64,000 nucleotides of DNA from Alishewanella tabrizica (GTDB lineage Bacteria; Pseudomonadota; Gammaproteobacteria; Enterobacterales; Alteromonadaceae), in NCBI RefSeq assembly GCF_014652375.1, contig NZ_BMYR01000001.1, positions 358,292 to 422,291 of the forward strand, given 5' to 3'. The notes beneath the pieces are model-generated. The model was not told the DNA's origin. It saw only the letters and a program-made list of their open reading frames with translations, and made no database searches. Positions 37,980-47,288 of the stretch are shown here, piece by piece. Position numbers and translations under genes: made by a program. Each line of letters starts with the position of its first letter. Positions within the stretch are counted from its first letter, which is position 1.

Positions 37980-38394
37980 TGGTCGGTGATGCAGGATTTG
38001 AAATTGTGACCCATTAGATAAAAAACACCTAAACCAAGTGCGCTACCAAAACGTTTTTAAAATGATCGGTGATACAGGATTTGAACTTGTGACCCGTTAG
38101 ATAAAAAACACCCAAACCACGTGCGCTACCAAAACGTTTTTAAAATGGTCGGTGATACAGGATTTGAACTTGTGACCCGTTAGATAAAAAACACCCAAAC
38201 CACGTGCGCTACCAAAACGTTTTTAAAATGGTCGGTGATGCAGGATTTGAACTTGTGACCCGTTAGATAAAAAACACCCAAACCAAGTGCGCTACCAAAA
38301 CGTTTTTAAAATGGTCGGTGATGCATGATTTGAACTTGTGACCCGTTAGATAAAAAACACCCAAACCAAGTGCGCTACCAAAACGTTTTTAAAA
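37980..38394 (-). repeat. Five tandem 83-bp tRNA-Pro-derived repeats
   Basis: Units start at 37980, 38063, 38146, 38229 and 38312, exactly 83 bases apart, and the next start (38395) is the functional tRNA-Pro. They differ from each other at a few positions only. Read on the minus strand, each has an AT-rich leader, then GGTAGCGCACTTGGTTTGGG (D-arm 3' part and anticodon 5' half with UGG; a variant in two units), a 14-base substitute for the anticodon 3' half, a mismatched T stem (ACAAG for GCAGG), and the intact 3' end TTCAAATCCTGCATCACCG plus ACCA in most copies. The 5' acceptor strand is absent, so no unit can fold as a normal tRNA. The layout is reminiscent of rtT repeats after E. coli tyrT. 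Confidence 0.92.
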
Positions 38395-38471
38395 TGGTCG
38401 GTGATGCAGGATTTGAACCTGCGACCCCTTGGACCCAAACCAAGTGCGCTACCAAACTGCGCCAATCACCG
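38395..38471 (-). tRNA. tRNA-Pro(UGG), second copy
   Basis: 77 bases including an encoded CCA. Acceptor stem CGGTGAT/ATCACCG, anticodon TGG in the arm CTTGGTTTGGGTCCAAG, T arm GCAGGTTCAAATCCTGC. Identical to the copy at 38794-38870. Last functional tRNA of the operon; followed directly by the 83-bp repeat array. Twelve bases separate it from tRNA-His. Confidence 0.97.
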
Positions 38472-38483
38472 AGCAAGAGGGGA

Positions 38484-38560
38484 TGGGGTGGATGATGGGG
38501 TTCGAACCCACGACAACCGGAATCACAATCCGGGGCTCTACCAACTGAGCTACAACCACC
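38484..38560 (-). tRNA. tRNA-His(GUG)
   Basis: 77 bases with encoded CCA; the extra 5' G typical of tRNA-His is present. Anticodon arm CCGGATTGTGATTCCGG with GTG; D arm AGCTCAGTTGGTAGAGC. Third tRNA in the Pro-Arg-His-Pro operon, 26 bases after tRNA-Arg. Confidence 0.97.
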
Positions 38561-38586
38561 ACATTTTAAAAACATTTACGCCTAAA

Positions 38587-38663
<77 letters not shown>

Positions 38664-38708
38664 ACATGTCAAACGCCTAACAGGGTTGAATATTTGTAAC
38701 TTTTAAAG

Positions 38709-38793
38709 TGGTCGGTGATGCAGGATTTGAATTTGTGACCCGTTAGATCAAAAACACCCAAACCTTGTGCGCTACCAAACCGTTTTTTAAAAG
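38709..38793 (-). repeat. Single tRNA-Pro-derived unit after the first tRNA-Pro
   Basis: 85 bases, abutting the CCA end of tRNA-Pro at 38794. Same build as the units at 37980-38394 (AT leader, D/anticodon half, insert, broken T stem, intact 3' end with CCA) but with its own substitutions, including CAAGG for CTTGG in the anticodon stem. About 45 bases of spacer separate it from tRNA-Arg. Confidence 0.88.
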
Positions 38794-38870
38794 TGGTCGG
38801 TGATGCAGGATTTGAACCTGCGACCCCTTGGACCCAAACCAAGTGCGCTACCAAACTGCGCCAATCACCG
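38794..38870 (-). tRNA. tRNA-Pro(UGG), first copy
   Basis: 77 bases with encoded CCA, identical to the copy at 38395-38471. First gene of the operon, about 20 bases downstream of the predicted transcription start. Followed at once by a tRNA-Pro-derived degenerate unit. Confidence 0.97.
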
Positions 38871-38899
38871 ACGATGTTGCACTGCTACAACGGGGCGAG

Positions 38900-38928
38900 A
38901 TATTAACGCTCGCCATGCACACCGTCAA
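38900..38928 (-). promoter_or_regulatory. Sigma-70 promoter of the tRNA operon
   Basis: Minus strand: TTGACG, exactly 17 bases, TAATAT, then a GC-rich discriminator CTCGCCCCG, the pattern of growth-rate and stringently controlled stable-RNA promoters. The predicted start lies ~20 bases before the first tRNA-Pro. Confidence 0.8.
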
Positions 38929-39069
38929 ACCTTTTTTTTGTAAATCGTACTGTTTGGCTATTATTTGAACCTAATTCAAGTAAGTGCTGATTACAAACAG
39001 CGATGATAGCCTTATTTGAGTAGCTGTGCGAAAATATCAACATATTCATCAAGGGGGAAATCAGCAGGC

Positions 39070-39945
39070 ATGACAGCTCAAATTATTGACGGCAAAGCGG
39101 TTGCGCAAGCAACAAAAGACAAAGTAGCAGCACAAGTACGTGCCAGAATTGCTGCAGGCAAACGTGCACCTGGTTTAGCCGTCGTACTGGTTGGCCTAGA
39201 TGCGGCTTCACAAGTTTATGTTGGTAGTAAACGAAAAGCATGTGAAGAAGTAGGTTTTCACTCTGTCTCCTATGATTTACCCGCAGATACCCGCCAAGCA
39301 CAATTACTGGAACTTATTGATAAACTAAATGCAGATAACAGTGTTGATGGTATTTTAGTTCAGCTACCTTTGCCCGCGGGCTTAGATGCTTCGGCAATAT
39401 TAGAACGTATCCACCCTCATAAAGATGTCGATGGCTTTCATCCTTACAATATTGGCCGTTTAGCGCAGCGTATGCCGGCATTACGCCCATGTACGCCCAA
39501 AGGGATTATGACGCTACTACAAAGCACAGGTGTCAATATTAAAGGAATGGATGCGGTTGTGGTTGGGGCCTCAAATATTGTAGGGCGCCCTATGGCATTA
39601 GAACTCTTGCTGGCTGGCTGTACCACTACCGTTTGCCATAAGTTTACTAAAAACCTAGAGCAACAAGTTCGCCGCGCTGATTTACTGGTTGTGGCGGTGG
39701 GACGGCCGGAATTTATTCCTGGCGATTGGGTAAAACCAGGTGCATTAGTGGTTGATGTGGGCATTAACCGCTTAGATAGCGGTAAATTAGTGGGTGATGT
39801 TGACTATGCCAACGCCGTAAAACAGGCGCGTTATATTACCCCCGTACCTGGTGGCGTCGGCCCTATGACCGTGGCCAGTTTAATTGAAAACACCCTAGAA
39901 GCCTGTGAGCTCTATCACGACAATCACGTTTCCTTGCCGGCGTGA
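39070..39945 (+). CDS. folD: Bifunctional methylenetetrahydrofolate dehydrogenase / cyclohydrolase
   Basis: 291-residue enzyme interconverting 5,10-methylene- and 10-formyl-tetrahydrofolate in one-carbon metabolism. Motifs: [17 protein letters not shown] with the catalytic lysine, [36 protein letters not shown] for NADP, and [16 protein letters not shown]. The frame opens at 39016, but the ATG at 39070 gives the family N-terminus [12 protein letters not shown]. It is divergent from the tRNA operon. Confidence 0.96.
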   Translation: MTAQIIDGKAVAQATKDKVAAQVRARIAAGKRAPGLAVVLVGLDAASQVYVGSKRKACEEVGFHSVSYDLPADTRQAQLLELIDKLNADNSVDGILVQLPLPAGLDASAILERIHPHKDVDGFHPYNIGRLAQRMPALRPCTPKGIMTLLQSTGVNIKGMDAVVVGASNIVGRPMALELLLAGCTTTVCHKFTKNLEQQVRRADLLVVAVGRPEFIPGDWVKPGALVVDVGINRLDSGKLVGDVDYANAVKQARYITPVPGGVGPMTVASLIENTLEACELYHDNHVSLPA

Positions 39946-39975
39946 TCCACCAGCTTAAAACACTGGCACCGTAAT

Positions 39976-40002
39976 AAAAAACCGCCTTTCGGCGGTTTTT
40001 TT
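39976..40002. terminator. Bidirectional terminator between folD and cysS
   Basis: AAAAACCGCC / GGCGGTTTTT stem with a TTTC loop; T runs follow on both strands, and the two genes converge on it. Confidence 0.92.
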
Positions 40003-40012
40003 ACTGAATATA

Positions 40013-41392
40013 TTAGCCTTTACGCCACGTGGTTATACCATTTTTATCTTCTACGATAATACCTTTGGCTGTAAGCTCTGCTCTGGCAGCATCCGCAGCA
40101 GGCCAATCTTTGGCAGCACGAGCGGCATTACGTTTTGCAATTAACGCTTCAATTGCAGCAACATCATCAATCGAAGTACCACTTTGTAAAAAGTGTTCGG
40201 CATCGCCTTGTAATAAACCAAGTACGCCCGCTAACAAACTTAATAAACCTGCCAACTCAGCCGCTTTAGCCGGTTCAGTTTCTTTAAAGCGATTGACCTC
40301 ACGCGCCAGCTCAAACAATACAGGTAACGCCTCTGGCGTATTGAAATCATCATCCATTGCCGCTTTAAAACGGGCAATATAGGGACTCTTTAAATCAATG
40401 CTCTGGCTTGGCGTAATGTTACGCAATGCGGTATATAAACGGCCTAGGGCCGCATGCGCTTGCTCTAAGTTTTCTTTGGAATAGTTAAGCTGACTACGAT
40501 ATTGACTGGATAACAAGAAGTAACGTACTGCCTCGGCATTATATTCTGCCAATACCTCTTTTACCGTAAAGAAATTCCCCAACGATTTTGACATTTTTTC
40601 TTTATCAACCTGCACCATCCCCGTATGGATCCACGTGTTGACATATTTATGACCATGCGCACAGGTTGATTGTGCAATTTCATTTTCATGATGCGGGAAC
40701 TGTAAATCAGAGCCACCGCCATGAATATCAAAATGCACGCCGAGGTGTTTGGCACTCATCGCCGAACATTCAATATGCCAGCCAGGACGGCCATTACCCC
40801 AAGGCGATTCCCAAAATGGCTCACCAGGCTTCGCCGTTTTCCACAGTACAAAATCTAAAGGATCATCTTTATTATCGGCCACTTCAACTCGGGCGCCCGA
40901 TTGCAGCATCTCTAGATTTTGCTGACTTAAGGCACCATAGGCCTCATATTTACTTACATCAAATAACACATCACCATCGGCTGCTTGATAAGCATAGCCT
41001 TTCAGCAATAACGTTTGAATGAGCTCAATAATCTCAGTCATATGCGTTGTTACGCGCGGCTCGATATCGGCAGGTAACAAACCTAATGCTGCAAAATCGG
41101 CGTGCATAGCCTCCGTAAAACGCTGCGTTAAGGCATCACAACTTTCATTGTTTTCAGCTGCCCGCTTTATAATTTTGTCGTCTACGTCGGTGATATTACG
41201 TACGTAAGTCACATCGTAACCACTAAAGCGCAAATAGCGATTCATGACGTCAAACGCCACGTACGTTCTGGCATGACCTATATGACAATGATCATAAATA
41301 GTAATGCCGCAAACATACAATCCTACTTTACCCGGCACAATGGGGGTAAACACTTCTTTCTGACGGTTTAAGGTATTGTATATCTGTAACAT
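40013..41392 (-). CDS. cysS: Cysteinyl-tRNA synthetase
   Basis: 459-residue class I synthetase. HIGH motif in [21 protein letters not shown] motif in [13 protein letters not shown], zinc ligands in [17 protein letters not shown] and [10 protein letters not shown]. The frame opens at 41407, but GAGG before the ATG at 41392 and the family start [13 protein letters not shown] support this one. Divergent from ppiB, as is common. Confidence 0.97.
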   Translation of the reverse strand: MLQIYNTLNRQKEVFTPIVPGKVGLYVCGITIYDHCHIGHARTYVAFDVMNRYLRFSGYDVTYVRNITDVDDKIIKRAAENNESCDALTQRFTEAMHADFAALGLLPADIEPRVTTHMTEIIELIQTLLLKGYAYQAADGDVLFDVSKYEAYGALSQQNLEMLQSGARVEVADNKDDPLDFVLWKTAKPGEPFWESPWGNGRPGWHIECSAMSAKHLGVHFDIHGGGSDLQFPHHENEIAQSTCAHGHKYVNTWIHTGMVQVDKEKMSKSLGNFFTVKEVLAEYNAEAVRYFLLSSQYRSQLNYSKENLEQAHAALGRLYTALRNITPSQSIDLKSPYIARFKAAMDDDFNTPEALPVLFELAREVNRFKETEPAKAAELAGLLSLLAGVLGLLQGDAEHFLQSGTSIDDVAAIEALIAKRNAARAAKDWPAADAARAELTAKGIIVEDKNGITTWRKG

Positions 41393-41535
41393 TATGTCCT
41401 CTGACAAACTTTAAGTGGCTAACACAGTAATAGGCTAAATAGTTTATCACTGGCAGCGCACTGCCGCTATCCTTGCTTTATGATTTGCTCACAGTGCGAT
41501 AGAATAGTGTCCTTGCAACTACAAGGATATTGATC

Positions 41536-42030
41536 ATGGTCACGTTACATACTAATTATGGCGTTATTACATTAAATTTATTTGCCGATAAAGCGCCAAT
41601 TACAGTGGCTAACTTTATTAGCTATGTAAAAGACGGCTTTTACGACAACACAATTTTCCACCGTGTTATTGACGGCTTTATGATCCAAGGCGGTGGTTTT
41701 ACGCCAGATATGGATCAAAAAGAAACCAAAGCGACCATTAAAAATGAAGCAAATAATCGTGTTGCTAATAAAAAAGGGTCTATTGCTATGGCACGCACCA
41801 GCGATCCACACTCAGCAACCTGCCAGTTTTTTATTAACGTAGCCGATAACAGCTTTTTAAATTTTAGCGCCGAAAATTCGCAAGGCTGGGGTTACTGCGT
41901 TTTTGGTGAAGTGGTAGAAGGTATGGACGTAATTGATAAGATCAGAGCGGTTCGTACAGGCCGTTTTGCGGGTCATAGCGATGTGCCTATTGATCCCGTA
42001 TTAATTGAACGCGCGGTGTTAAACGACTAA
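41536..42030 (+). CDS. ppiB: Peptidyl-prolyl cis-trans isomerase B (cytoplasmic cyclophilin)
   Basis: 164-residue cyclophilin without a signal peptide. Active-site motifs [21 protein letters not shown] and [17 protein letters not shown] at 41530 is in frame, but AAGGA nine bases before the ATG at 41536 and equal length to E. coli PpiB (164) support the ATG. The next gene, lpxH, starts at the base after its stop. Confidence 0.96.
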   Translation: MVTLHTNYGVITLNLFADKAPITVANFISYVKDGFYDNTIFHRVIDGFMIQGGGFTPDMDQKETKATIKNEANNRVANKKGSIAMARTSDPHSATCQFFINVADNSFLNFSAENSQGWGYCVFGEVVEGMDVIDKIRAVRTGRFAGHSDVPIDPVLIERAVLND

Positions 42031-42777
42031 GTGAACGCACACACGTTATTTATTGCCGACTTACATTTGTCGGCACAACGGCCTGATATTACGCAGGCCT
42101 TTTTAACGTTCTTGCAGCAGCAAGCCCCTGCTGCTGACGCACTCTATATCTTGGGTGATTTATTTGAAGTCTGGATTGGTGATGACAATCCAGAGCCACT
42201 GCTTGACACGCTTGCAAAGGCTATTAACCAGCTAAGCCAGCGTATCCCCGTTTACTTTATCCATGGCAATCGTGACTTTTTATTAAAGCAAGCTTATGCT
42301 CACCGGGCTGGTATGCGGCTTCTTCCACCACATAAAGTGATTGATCTTTACGGTACACCAACCCTGATTATGCATGGGGATAGTTTGTGCACCCTGGATA
42401 TTAAGTATCAAAAATTTCGTCGATGGTGGGACCAACCTTGGTGGCAGTGGTTAATGCTCTCGCTACCACTGTGGTATCGGCAACGATTAGCCGCCAAAGC
42501 TCGTGCGAAAAGCGCTAAGGCCAAAGCCAGTTATAAAGCCATGGGCAGCAGCAATATTATGGATGTCACCCCTGAAGAAGTTCCAAAGGTTATGACAGCA
42601 TACCACGTAAAGCATCTTATCCATGGCCATACTCACCGACCAGCCATTCACGATGTCCTTGTAAACAATGCGGCCGCTAAACGCTATGTTTTGGGCGATT
42701 GGTATACACAGAGCAGTTATCTAAAAGTGTCTGCGACAGAATGGCAGCTTTACTTTAGGCCGCTGCCACCGTCTTAA
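42031..42777 (+). CDS. lpxH: UDP-2,3-diacylglucosamine diphosphatase
   Basis: Calcineurin-like phosphoesterase hydrolysing UDP-2,3-diacylglucosamine to lipid X in lipid A synthesis. Metal motifs: FIADLHLSAQRP, LGDLFEVWIGDD, HGNRDFLLK, MHGDSLCTLD and HGHTHRPAIHD. 248 residues. The GTG start follows the ppiB stop with no spacer, so translation is coupled. The 3' end overlaps convergent miaE by 23 bases. Confidence 0.95.
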   Translation: MNAHTLFIADLHLSAQRPDITQAFLTFLQQQAPAADALYILGDLFEVWIGDDNPEPLLDTLAKAINQLSQRIPVYFIHGNRDFLLKQAYAHRAGMRLLPPHKVIDLYGTPTLIMHGDSLCTLDIKYQKFRRWWDQPWWQWLMLSLPLWYRQRLAAKARAKSAKAKASYKAMGSSNIMDVTPEEVPKVMTAYHVKHLIHGHTHRPAIHDVLVNNAAAKRYVLGDWYTQSSYLKVSATEWQLYFRPLPPS

Positions 42778-43567
42778 CAGATGCGATAGTCTCGGCAGGC
42801 TGACCACTGTGGAATTTAAAATCGATATCTGCACTTAAAATCAATTCAGCTTCTACTTCACCAAAAAAGCGGATGCGATCGCTAATATCTGTACCCGCAA
42901 TTTGCTCAGCTAATTGCAAGTAATCCTGATAATGCCGCGCTTCAGAACGCAGTAATGAAATATAAAAATTACCGATATCGACAGGTAATAGCGGGGCTAA
43001 CCGCGCAAAGCGCTCACAAGAACGAGCTTCAATATAAGCACCACAAATGAGTTTATCTACCAACGCATTAGGTTCAAACGTGCTGACATGACGTAACAAG
43101 CCTTTAGCATAACGGCTAGAAGTGATTTTATCGTAGGGGATCTGATAGCGTTGCATCATTTCTAATACTTGATAAAAATGATGCAACTCTTCCTTAATCA
43201 ACAGCACCATTTTATCGATCAGCTCTTGTCCATACTCAGAATGAGATTTAGGTAACATCGATTTTTTAAGTTTAATGTCTGCGAGTGCTTGCCATTCGCC
43301 CTGTTGACGATACGTAAAATCTTCATAGGGTTTTAACCATTGAAGTAGTGCGTCGGCACTTTGCTCATCGACAGCGTAGCGTCTAATTAAATACATCGCT
43401 GATTGCGCTGCTTTTAATTCACAAATTAAATGATCAGTGAGTATTACGCTGAGCTGCTCAGGCTGTTGCGCCACGACAAGCCAACTTTGGGGTGTATCAC
43501 AGTGTAAAAACTGTTGGATAGGCGCTAATAAAGACTGGTATTCGTTACTTAACATAAAAAGAGTCAC
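42755..43567 (-). CDS. miaE: tRNA 2-methylthio-N6-isopentenyl adenosine(37) hydroxylase
   Basis: 270-residue di-iron enzyme that hydroxylates ms2i6A37 in tRNAs reading UNN codons. Di-iron ligand motifs KEELHHFYQVLEMM, YIEARSCERFA and SEARHYQDYL are visible in the ferritin-like helices. The tRNA-acting activity needs MiaA and MiaB products, whose genes are outside the window. Confidence 0.94.
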   Translation of the reverse strand: MTLFMLSNEYQSLLAPIQQFLHCDTPQSWLVVAQQPEQLSVILTDHLICELKAAQSAMYLIRRYAVDEQSADALLQWLKPYEDFTYRQQGEWQALADIKLKKSMLPKSHSEYGQELIDKMVLLIKEELHHFYQVLEMMQRYQIPYDKITSSRYAKGLLRHVSTFEPNALVDKLICGAYIEARSCERFARLAPLLPVDIGNFYISLLRSEARHYQDYLQLAEQIAGTDISDRIRFFGEVEAELILSADIDFKFHSGQPAETIASVKTVAAA

Positions 43568-43800
43568 CCGCGAAAAGACGAGATAATTATACCCGAAGCC
43601 TGCAATTGACTCCAGCCACTCAGTATTCGGTTAAATTTTCATCGTTACCTTGACGAATTGGCAGAGATCAACCATAACTGATGTACGGGTAAATGTGACT
43701 ATCCTTAATTGCTCAAGTTGTGTGCGTTAAACAGCGAGCAGATAATGGGGTAACAACTCCCGTACAAAGGCTTAGTCGTGCGATAACAAGGATAATAATT

Positions 43801-44400
43801 ATGATACTAAACCATTTATGGGGTTTATACGCCCACCCGAAAGAAGAATGGCATACCATTGATGCTCGGCATGAAAGTTTTCGCTACAGCATGATTCATA
43901 TTATGCTAGTTGCCTTAATTCCATCTATTTGTGCCTATTACTCCGCGGTACATCTTGGCTGGAGCATAGGTGTGGGCGATAAAATCTTTTTAACAGCAGA
44001 AAGTGCGATGATGCTTTCTGTTGCTATGTACATTGCGTTGATTGTTGGCGTATTTGTACTTGGGTTACTGGCACACTGGATGGCACACACCTTTGGCTCT
44101 GAGCCAACCTACACTCAAACATTAGAATTGGCTTCTTATACCTCAACCCCTCTGTTTATGGTCGGTTTTGCAGCACTTTACCCTGAATTGTGGTTTGTAA
44201 TGATGGTCGGTCTGGCAGGCCTAGCGTACTCAGTGTATCTACTTTACGTTGGGGTACCCATTTTGATGCATATACCAGAAGAACGTGGTTTTATTTATGC
44301 AAGCTCTGTAGTAACCTGTGGTTTAATTTTGTTAGTTAGCGTGATGGCAGCCACAGCAATTTTATGGAGTTCAGGCTTTGGCCCGGCGTTTACGCACTAA
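43801..44400 (+). CDS. Yip1-family integral membrane protein
   Basis: 199 residues with about five membrane helices (SMIHIMLVALIPSICAYYSA, AMMLSVAMYIALIVGVFVLG, FMVGFAALYPELWFVMMVG, and others) and the Yip1 hallmark LGLLAHWMAHTFGSEPTYTQTLELASYTSTP. A longer frame begins at 43720, but AAGGAT seven bases before the ATG at 43801 marks the start. Function unknown; no operon partner. Confidence 0.88.
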   Translation: MILNHLWGLYAHPKEEWHTIDARHESFRYSMIHIMLVALIPSICAYYSAVHLGWSIGVGDKIFLTAESAMMLSVAMYIALIVGVFVLGLLAHWMAHTFGSEPTYTQTLELASYTSTPLFMVGFAALYPELWFVMMVGLAGLAYSVYLLYVGVPILMHIPEERGFIYASSVVTCGLILLVSVMAATAILWSSGFGPAFTH

Positions 44401-44455
44401 TCCTGAATTTACGAACTAGCAGACAACAGATAATAAAAAAGTAAGACAAGGTAGT

Positions 44456-44487
44456 AAAACGGCTGCAATTGCAGCCGTTTTTTTCTT
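44456..44487. terminator. Bidirectional terminator between yip1 gene and purF
   Basis: A perfect palindrome AAAACGGCTGC AATT GCAGCCGTTTT followed by more T; serves purF on the minus strand and the Yip1-family gene on the plus strand. Confidence 0.9.
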
Positions 44488-44498
44488 AATTAGCGCGC

Positions 44499-46010
44499 TT
44501 AACCTTCGTTATACGTTTCTAAATTGGCAGACATTGCCATAACAGACGCAACCTTCGCATCATCACTGCGCATTTGATCTAAACGGTTAAGATAATCTTG
44601 ATCAATATCATTAGTCACATAGTAACCATCAAATACCGAGGTTTCAAACCTGCTGATCTCTGCGTTTTCAGTACGAACCGCCGCAATCAAATCAGGCAAA
44701 GATTGAAATATCAGCCCATCTGCACCAATAATTTGACAAATACTCTCTACATCATGTCCATGGGCAATCAATTCTGTCGCAGAGGGCATATCAATCCCAT
44801 ACACATTAGGGAACCGAATTTCTGGTGCGGCTGACGCAAAATACACTTTCTTGGCACCCGCCTCTCGTGCCATCTCAATGATTTGGCCAGACGTTGTGCC
44901 GCGCACGATAGAATCATCGACTAACAACACATTTTTACCTTTAAACTCTTGCCAAATCGCGTTTAGCTTACGTTTTACGGATTTTTTGCGTTGTGTTTGA
45001 CCAGGCATAATGAATGTACGGCCAATATAACGGTTTTTAACAAAGCCCTGACGATAAGGCAACGCTAACACATTGGCAATTTCCAACGCGGCGTCATTGC
45101 TTGTTTCTGGAATTGGAATAACTACATCAATATCTAAATGCGCCCACTCCCGTTTGATTTTCTCACCTAAGTAAGTTCCCATGGCAACACGTGACGCATA
45201 CACCGAAATGTTATCCATGGTTGAATCAGGACGAGCAAAATACACATATTCAAAAATACAGGGGGTATAGCTAGGATTTTCTGCGCATTGCAAACTGTGC
45301 AGCTCTCCTTGCTCGGTAATATACACCGCTTCACCAGGCGAAATATCACGTAACACAGTAAAGCCGTCTGCGTCTAAAGCCACACTTTCAGACGCCACCA
45401 TATACTCAGTACCGGCAGCGGTTTCACGTTTTCCCATCACTAAAGGACGGATCCCATTAGGATCTCGAAAAGCAACCAAGCCATGGCCAATAATTAACGC
45501 AACAGCAGCGTAGCCACCACGCACTTTACGATGAACATTTGCCAACGCTTTAAAAATTTGTTCCGGCTGTAACTGCATATTTGGCTGCAAAGCGAGCTCA
45601 TGTGCTAGCACATTCAGCAACACTTCTGAATCAGAGGTGGTGTTAACATGACGGCGTGCTAAACGGAATATCTCATCTTTAAGCTCGTGAGCATTAGTCA
45701 GATTGCCATTGTGCGCTAAAGCAATACCGAAAGGGCTGTTTACATAAAAAGGCTGGGCTTCAGCGGTACTTGACGAGCCTGCCGTAGGATAACGTACATG
45801 GCCAATACCAATATTGCCTGCAAGTCGCTGCATGTGCCGTGTTTCAAACACATCTTTAACCAGTCCATTTGCCTTGCGTAAACGCAAGGTGTTGTTATCA
45901 ACCGTCACGATACCGGCGGCATCTTGCCCGCGGTGTTGTAGCACTGTCAGGCCATCATATAGCGCCTGATTTACGGGAGACTTACCTACGATACCAACAA
46001 TACCACACAT
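44499..46010 (-). CDS. purF: Amidophosphoribosyltransferase
   Basis: 503-residue first committed enzyme of purine synthesis, transferring ammonia from glutamine to PRPP. After Met removal the N-terminal Cys (MCGIVGIVG) is the glutaminase nucleophile; the PRPP-binding loop is [18 protein letters not shown]. Located 17 bases after cvpA, as in E. coli. Confidence 0.97.
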   Translation of the reverse strand: MCGIVGIVGKSPVNQALYDGLTVLQHRGQDAAGIVTVDNNTLRLRKANGLVKDVFETRHMQRLAGNIGIGHVRYPTAGSSSTAEAQPFYVNSPFGIALAHNGNLTNAHELKDEIFRLARRHVNTTSDSEVLLNVLAHELALQPNMQLQPEQIFKALANVHRKVRGGYAAVALIIGHGLVAFRDPNGIRPLVMGKRETAAGTEYMVASESVALDADGFTVLRDISPGEAVYITEQGELHSLQCAENPSYTPCIFEYVYFARPDSTMDNISVYASRVAMGTYLGEKIKREWAHLDIDVVIPIPETSNDAALEIANVLALPYRQGFVKNRYIGRTFIMPGQTQRKKSVKRKLNAIWQEFKGKNVLLVDDSIVRGTTSGQIIEMAREAGAKKVYFASAAPEIRFPNVYGIDMPSATELIAHGHDVESICQIIGADGLIFQSLPDLIAAVRTENAEISRFETSVFDGYYVTNDIDQDYLNRLDQMRSDDAKVASVMAMSANLETYNEG

Positions 46011-46027
46011 TGATTCATCCTCGCCGG

Positions 46028-46516
46028 CTATGGCTTTTGCATAAAACTAGAATGGCTCTTTAAATATTCAAAGAACCATTCAATGATAAATCCGAACTCC
46101 GGGATCAGGCGCGATTGGCGCCACCAATCGGCAGAAGCCGCCGGAGTAAAAGCATCGCTAAAAAATAACACCGCACTGACTACTAATACGCCTCGTAGCG
46201 CACCAAAAACCAACCCTAAAATTCGATCGGTTCCAGATAACCCCGTTGATTGTACTAGGGTGCCGATAAGGTAATTGATTAAAGCGCCAACGATAAGCGA
46301 TGCGATAAATAGAATACCTATGGCAGAGGCATTGCGAAGTGTCGTGTCAGAGATTTGCGTGAAGAAACTAGCAAGATAGGGATAATAGGAGCTGGCAATA
46401 AAAAAAGCCGCGATCCATACGGTTAGCGACACTGCCTCTTTGACGAAGCCGCGAACCAAGCTCACCACAGCAGAGAGTGCGATGATGGCTAAAATAACGA
46501 AATCAACCCAATTCAT
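46028..46516 (-). CDS. cvpA: Colicin V production family membrane protein
   Basis: 162 residues with four predicted membrane helices and the CvpA motifs [34 protein letters not shown] and [21 protein letters not shown]. Conserved upstream of purF; its precise role is unclear beyond links to envelope stress and biofilm. Confidence 0.94.
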   Translation of the reverse strand: MNWVDFVILAIIALSAVVSLVRGFVKEAVSLTVWIAAFFIASSYYPYLASFFTQISDTTLRNASAIGILFIASLIVGALINYLIGTLVQSTGLSGTDRILGLVFGALRGVLVVSAVLFFSDAFTPAASADWWRQSRLIPEFGFIIEWFFEYLKSHSSFMQKP

Positions 46517-46575
46517 TTGCTACCAAAGGATGCTTAATGACGGCGCGCATTCTATCAAATTGCATGGGAGAATAG

Positions 46576-47286
46576 CTAATTATTTTCGGTAGGTTGATAA
46601 TTACTAATGGTCAGCCGTTCAATACCAGTAAGCTGCTGCAATTTGTTTAGCCCTTGCTCTAACCGCTCTTTCCGAAGTTCTGGGCCCACAAAAACACTGG
46701 TCAGTGGCTGGCCATTGGCATTTGTGATACTGCGCGTAAAGGTCGCAAAACCCGCCTGACGTAATTTCGCAACTAACGCATTCGCATTTTGAGGATTACT
46801 AAAACTTCCTACACGCACAACCCATGCGGCTTGGCCAATACCTGGCGCTGGCGGCGGACTTACCGTTACCGGTGTCTTTGTCGCGGGCGTTTCAGTTGCT
46901 GTCGTATTACTAGGCACCCTCACAGGCTCTGCTGTTTCAATTGGAGTGGCGTTGGCCGATCCAACGGTTACTTGAGCAAATTGCTGCGATGGTAAACGCT
47001 CACTTGCAGCGAGAGAATCGGTCGCAACACTCGCTTCAGCTAGATCGTCTGCTACCACAGTATCATCAACGGGCTGAGCTGCTGCAGCTTCCGCTCTGGC
47101 GGCAAACGCTGCCTCATCAAAGGGCGTGACTTGCTGCACACCAGCAAATTCAGGTTTATTGGGAATAGCTTGGAAATCATCTTTGATCACCTGCTTTTCC
47201 CCATCAAGCAAATCAGGCAAAAATATGATGCCTGCCAGAACCAAGATACTGGTGCCTAAAAGCCGATGTTTAAATTTTGCTGTCAT
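46576..47286 (-). CDS. dedD: SPOR-domain cell-division protein DedD
   Basis: 236 residues: a short cytoplasmic start, one membrane helix (LLGTSILVLAGIIFLPDLL), a Thr/Ala/Pro-rich periplasmic linker, and a C-terminal SPOR domain (~155-230; AAWVVRVGSFSNPQNANALV). SPOR domains bind denuded septal glycan. Two bases separate it from folC. Confidence 0.9.
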   Translation of the reverse strand: MTAKFKHRLLGTSILVLAGIIFLPDLLDGEKQVIKDDFQAIPNKPEFAGVQQVTPFDEAAFAARAEAAAAQPVDDTVVADDLAEASVATDSLAASERLPSQQFAQVTVGSANATPIETAEPVRVPSNTTATETPATKTPVTVSPPPAPGIGQAAWVVRVGSFSNPQNANALVAKLRQAGFATFTRSITNANGQPLTSVFVGPELRKERLEQGLNKLQQLTGIERLTISNYQPTENN

Positions 47287-47288
47287 TG

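Noticed and set aside
37980-38394. 83-bp repeats as a CRISPR array
   Set aside because: The units are contiguous with no variable spacers, are far longer than CRISPR repeats, match the tRNA-Pro sequence, and no cas genes are nearby.
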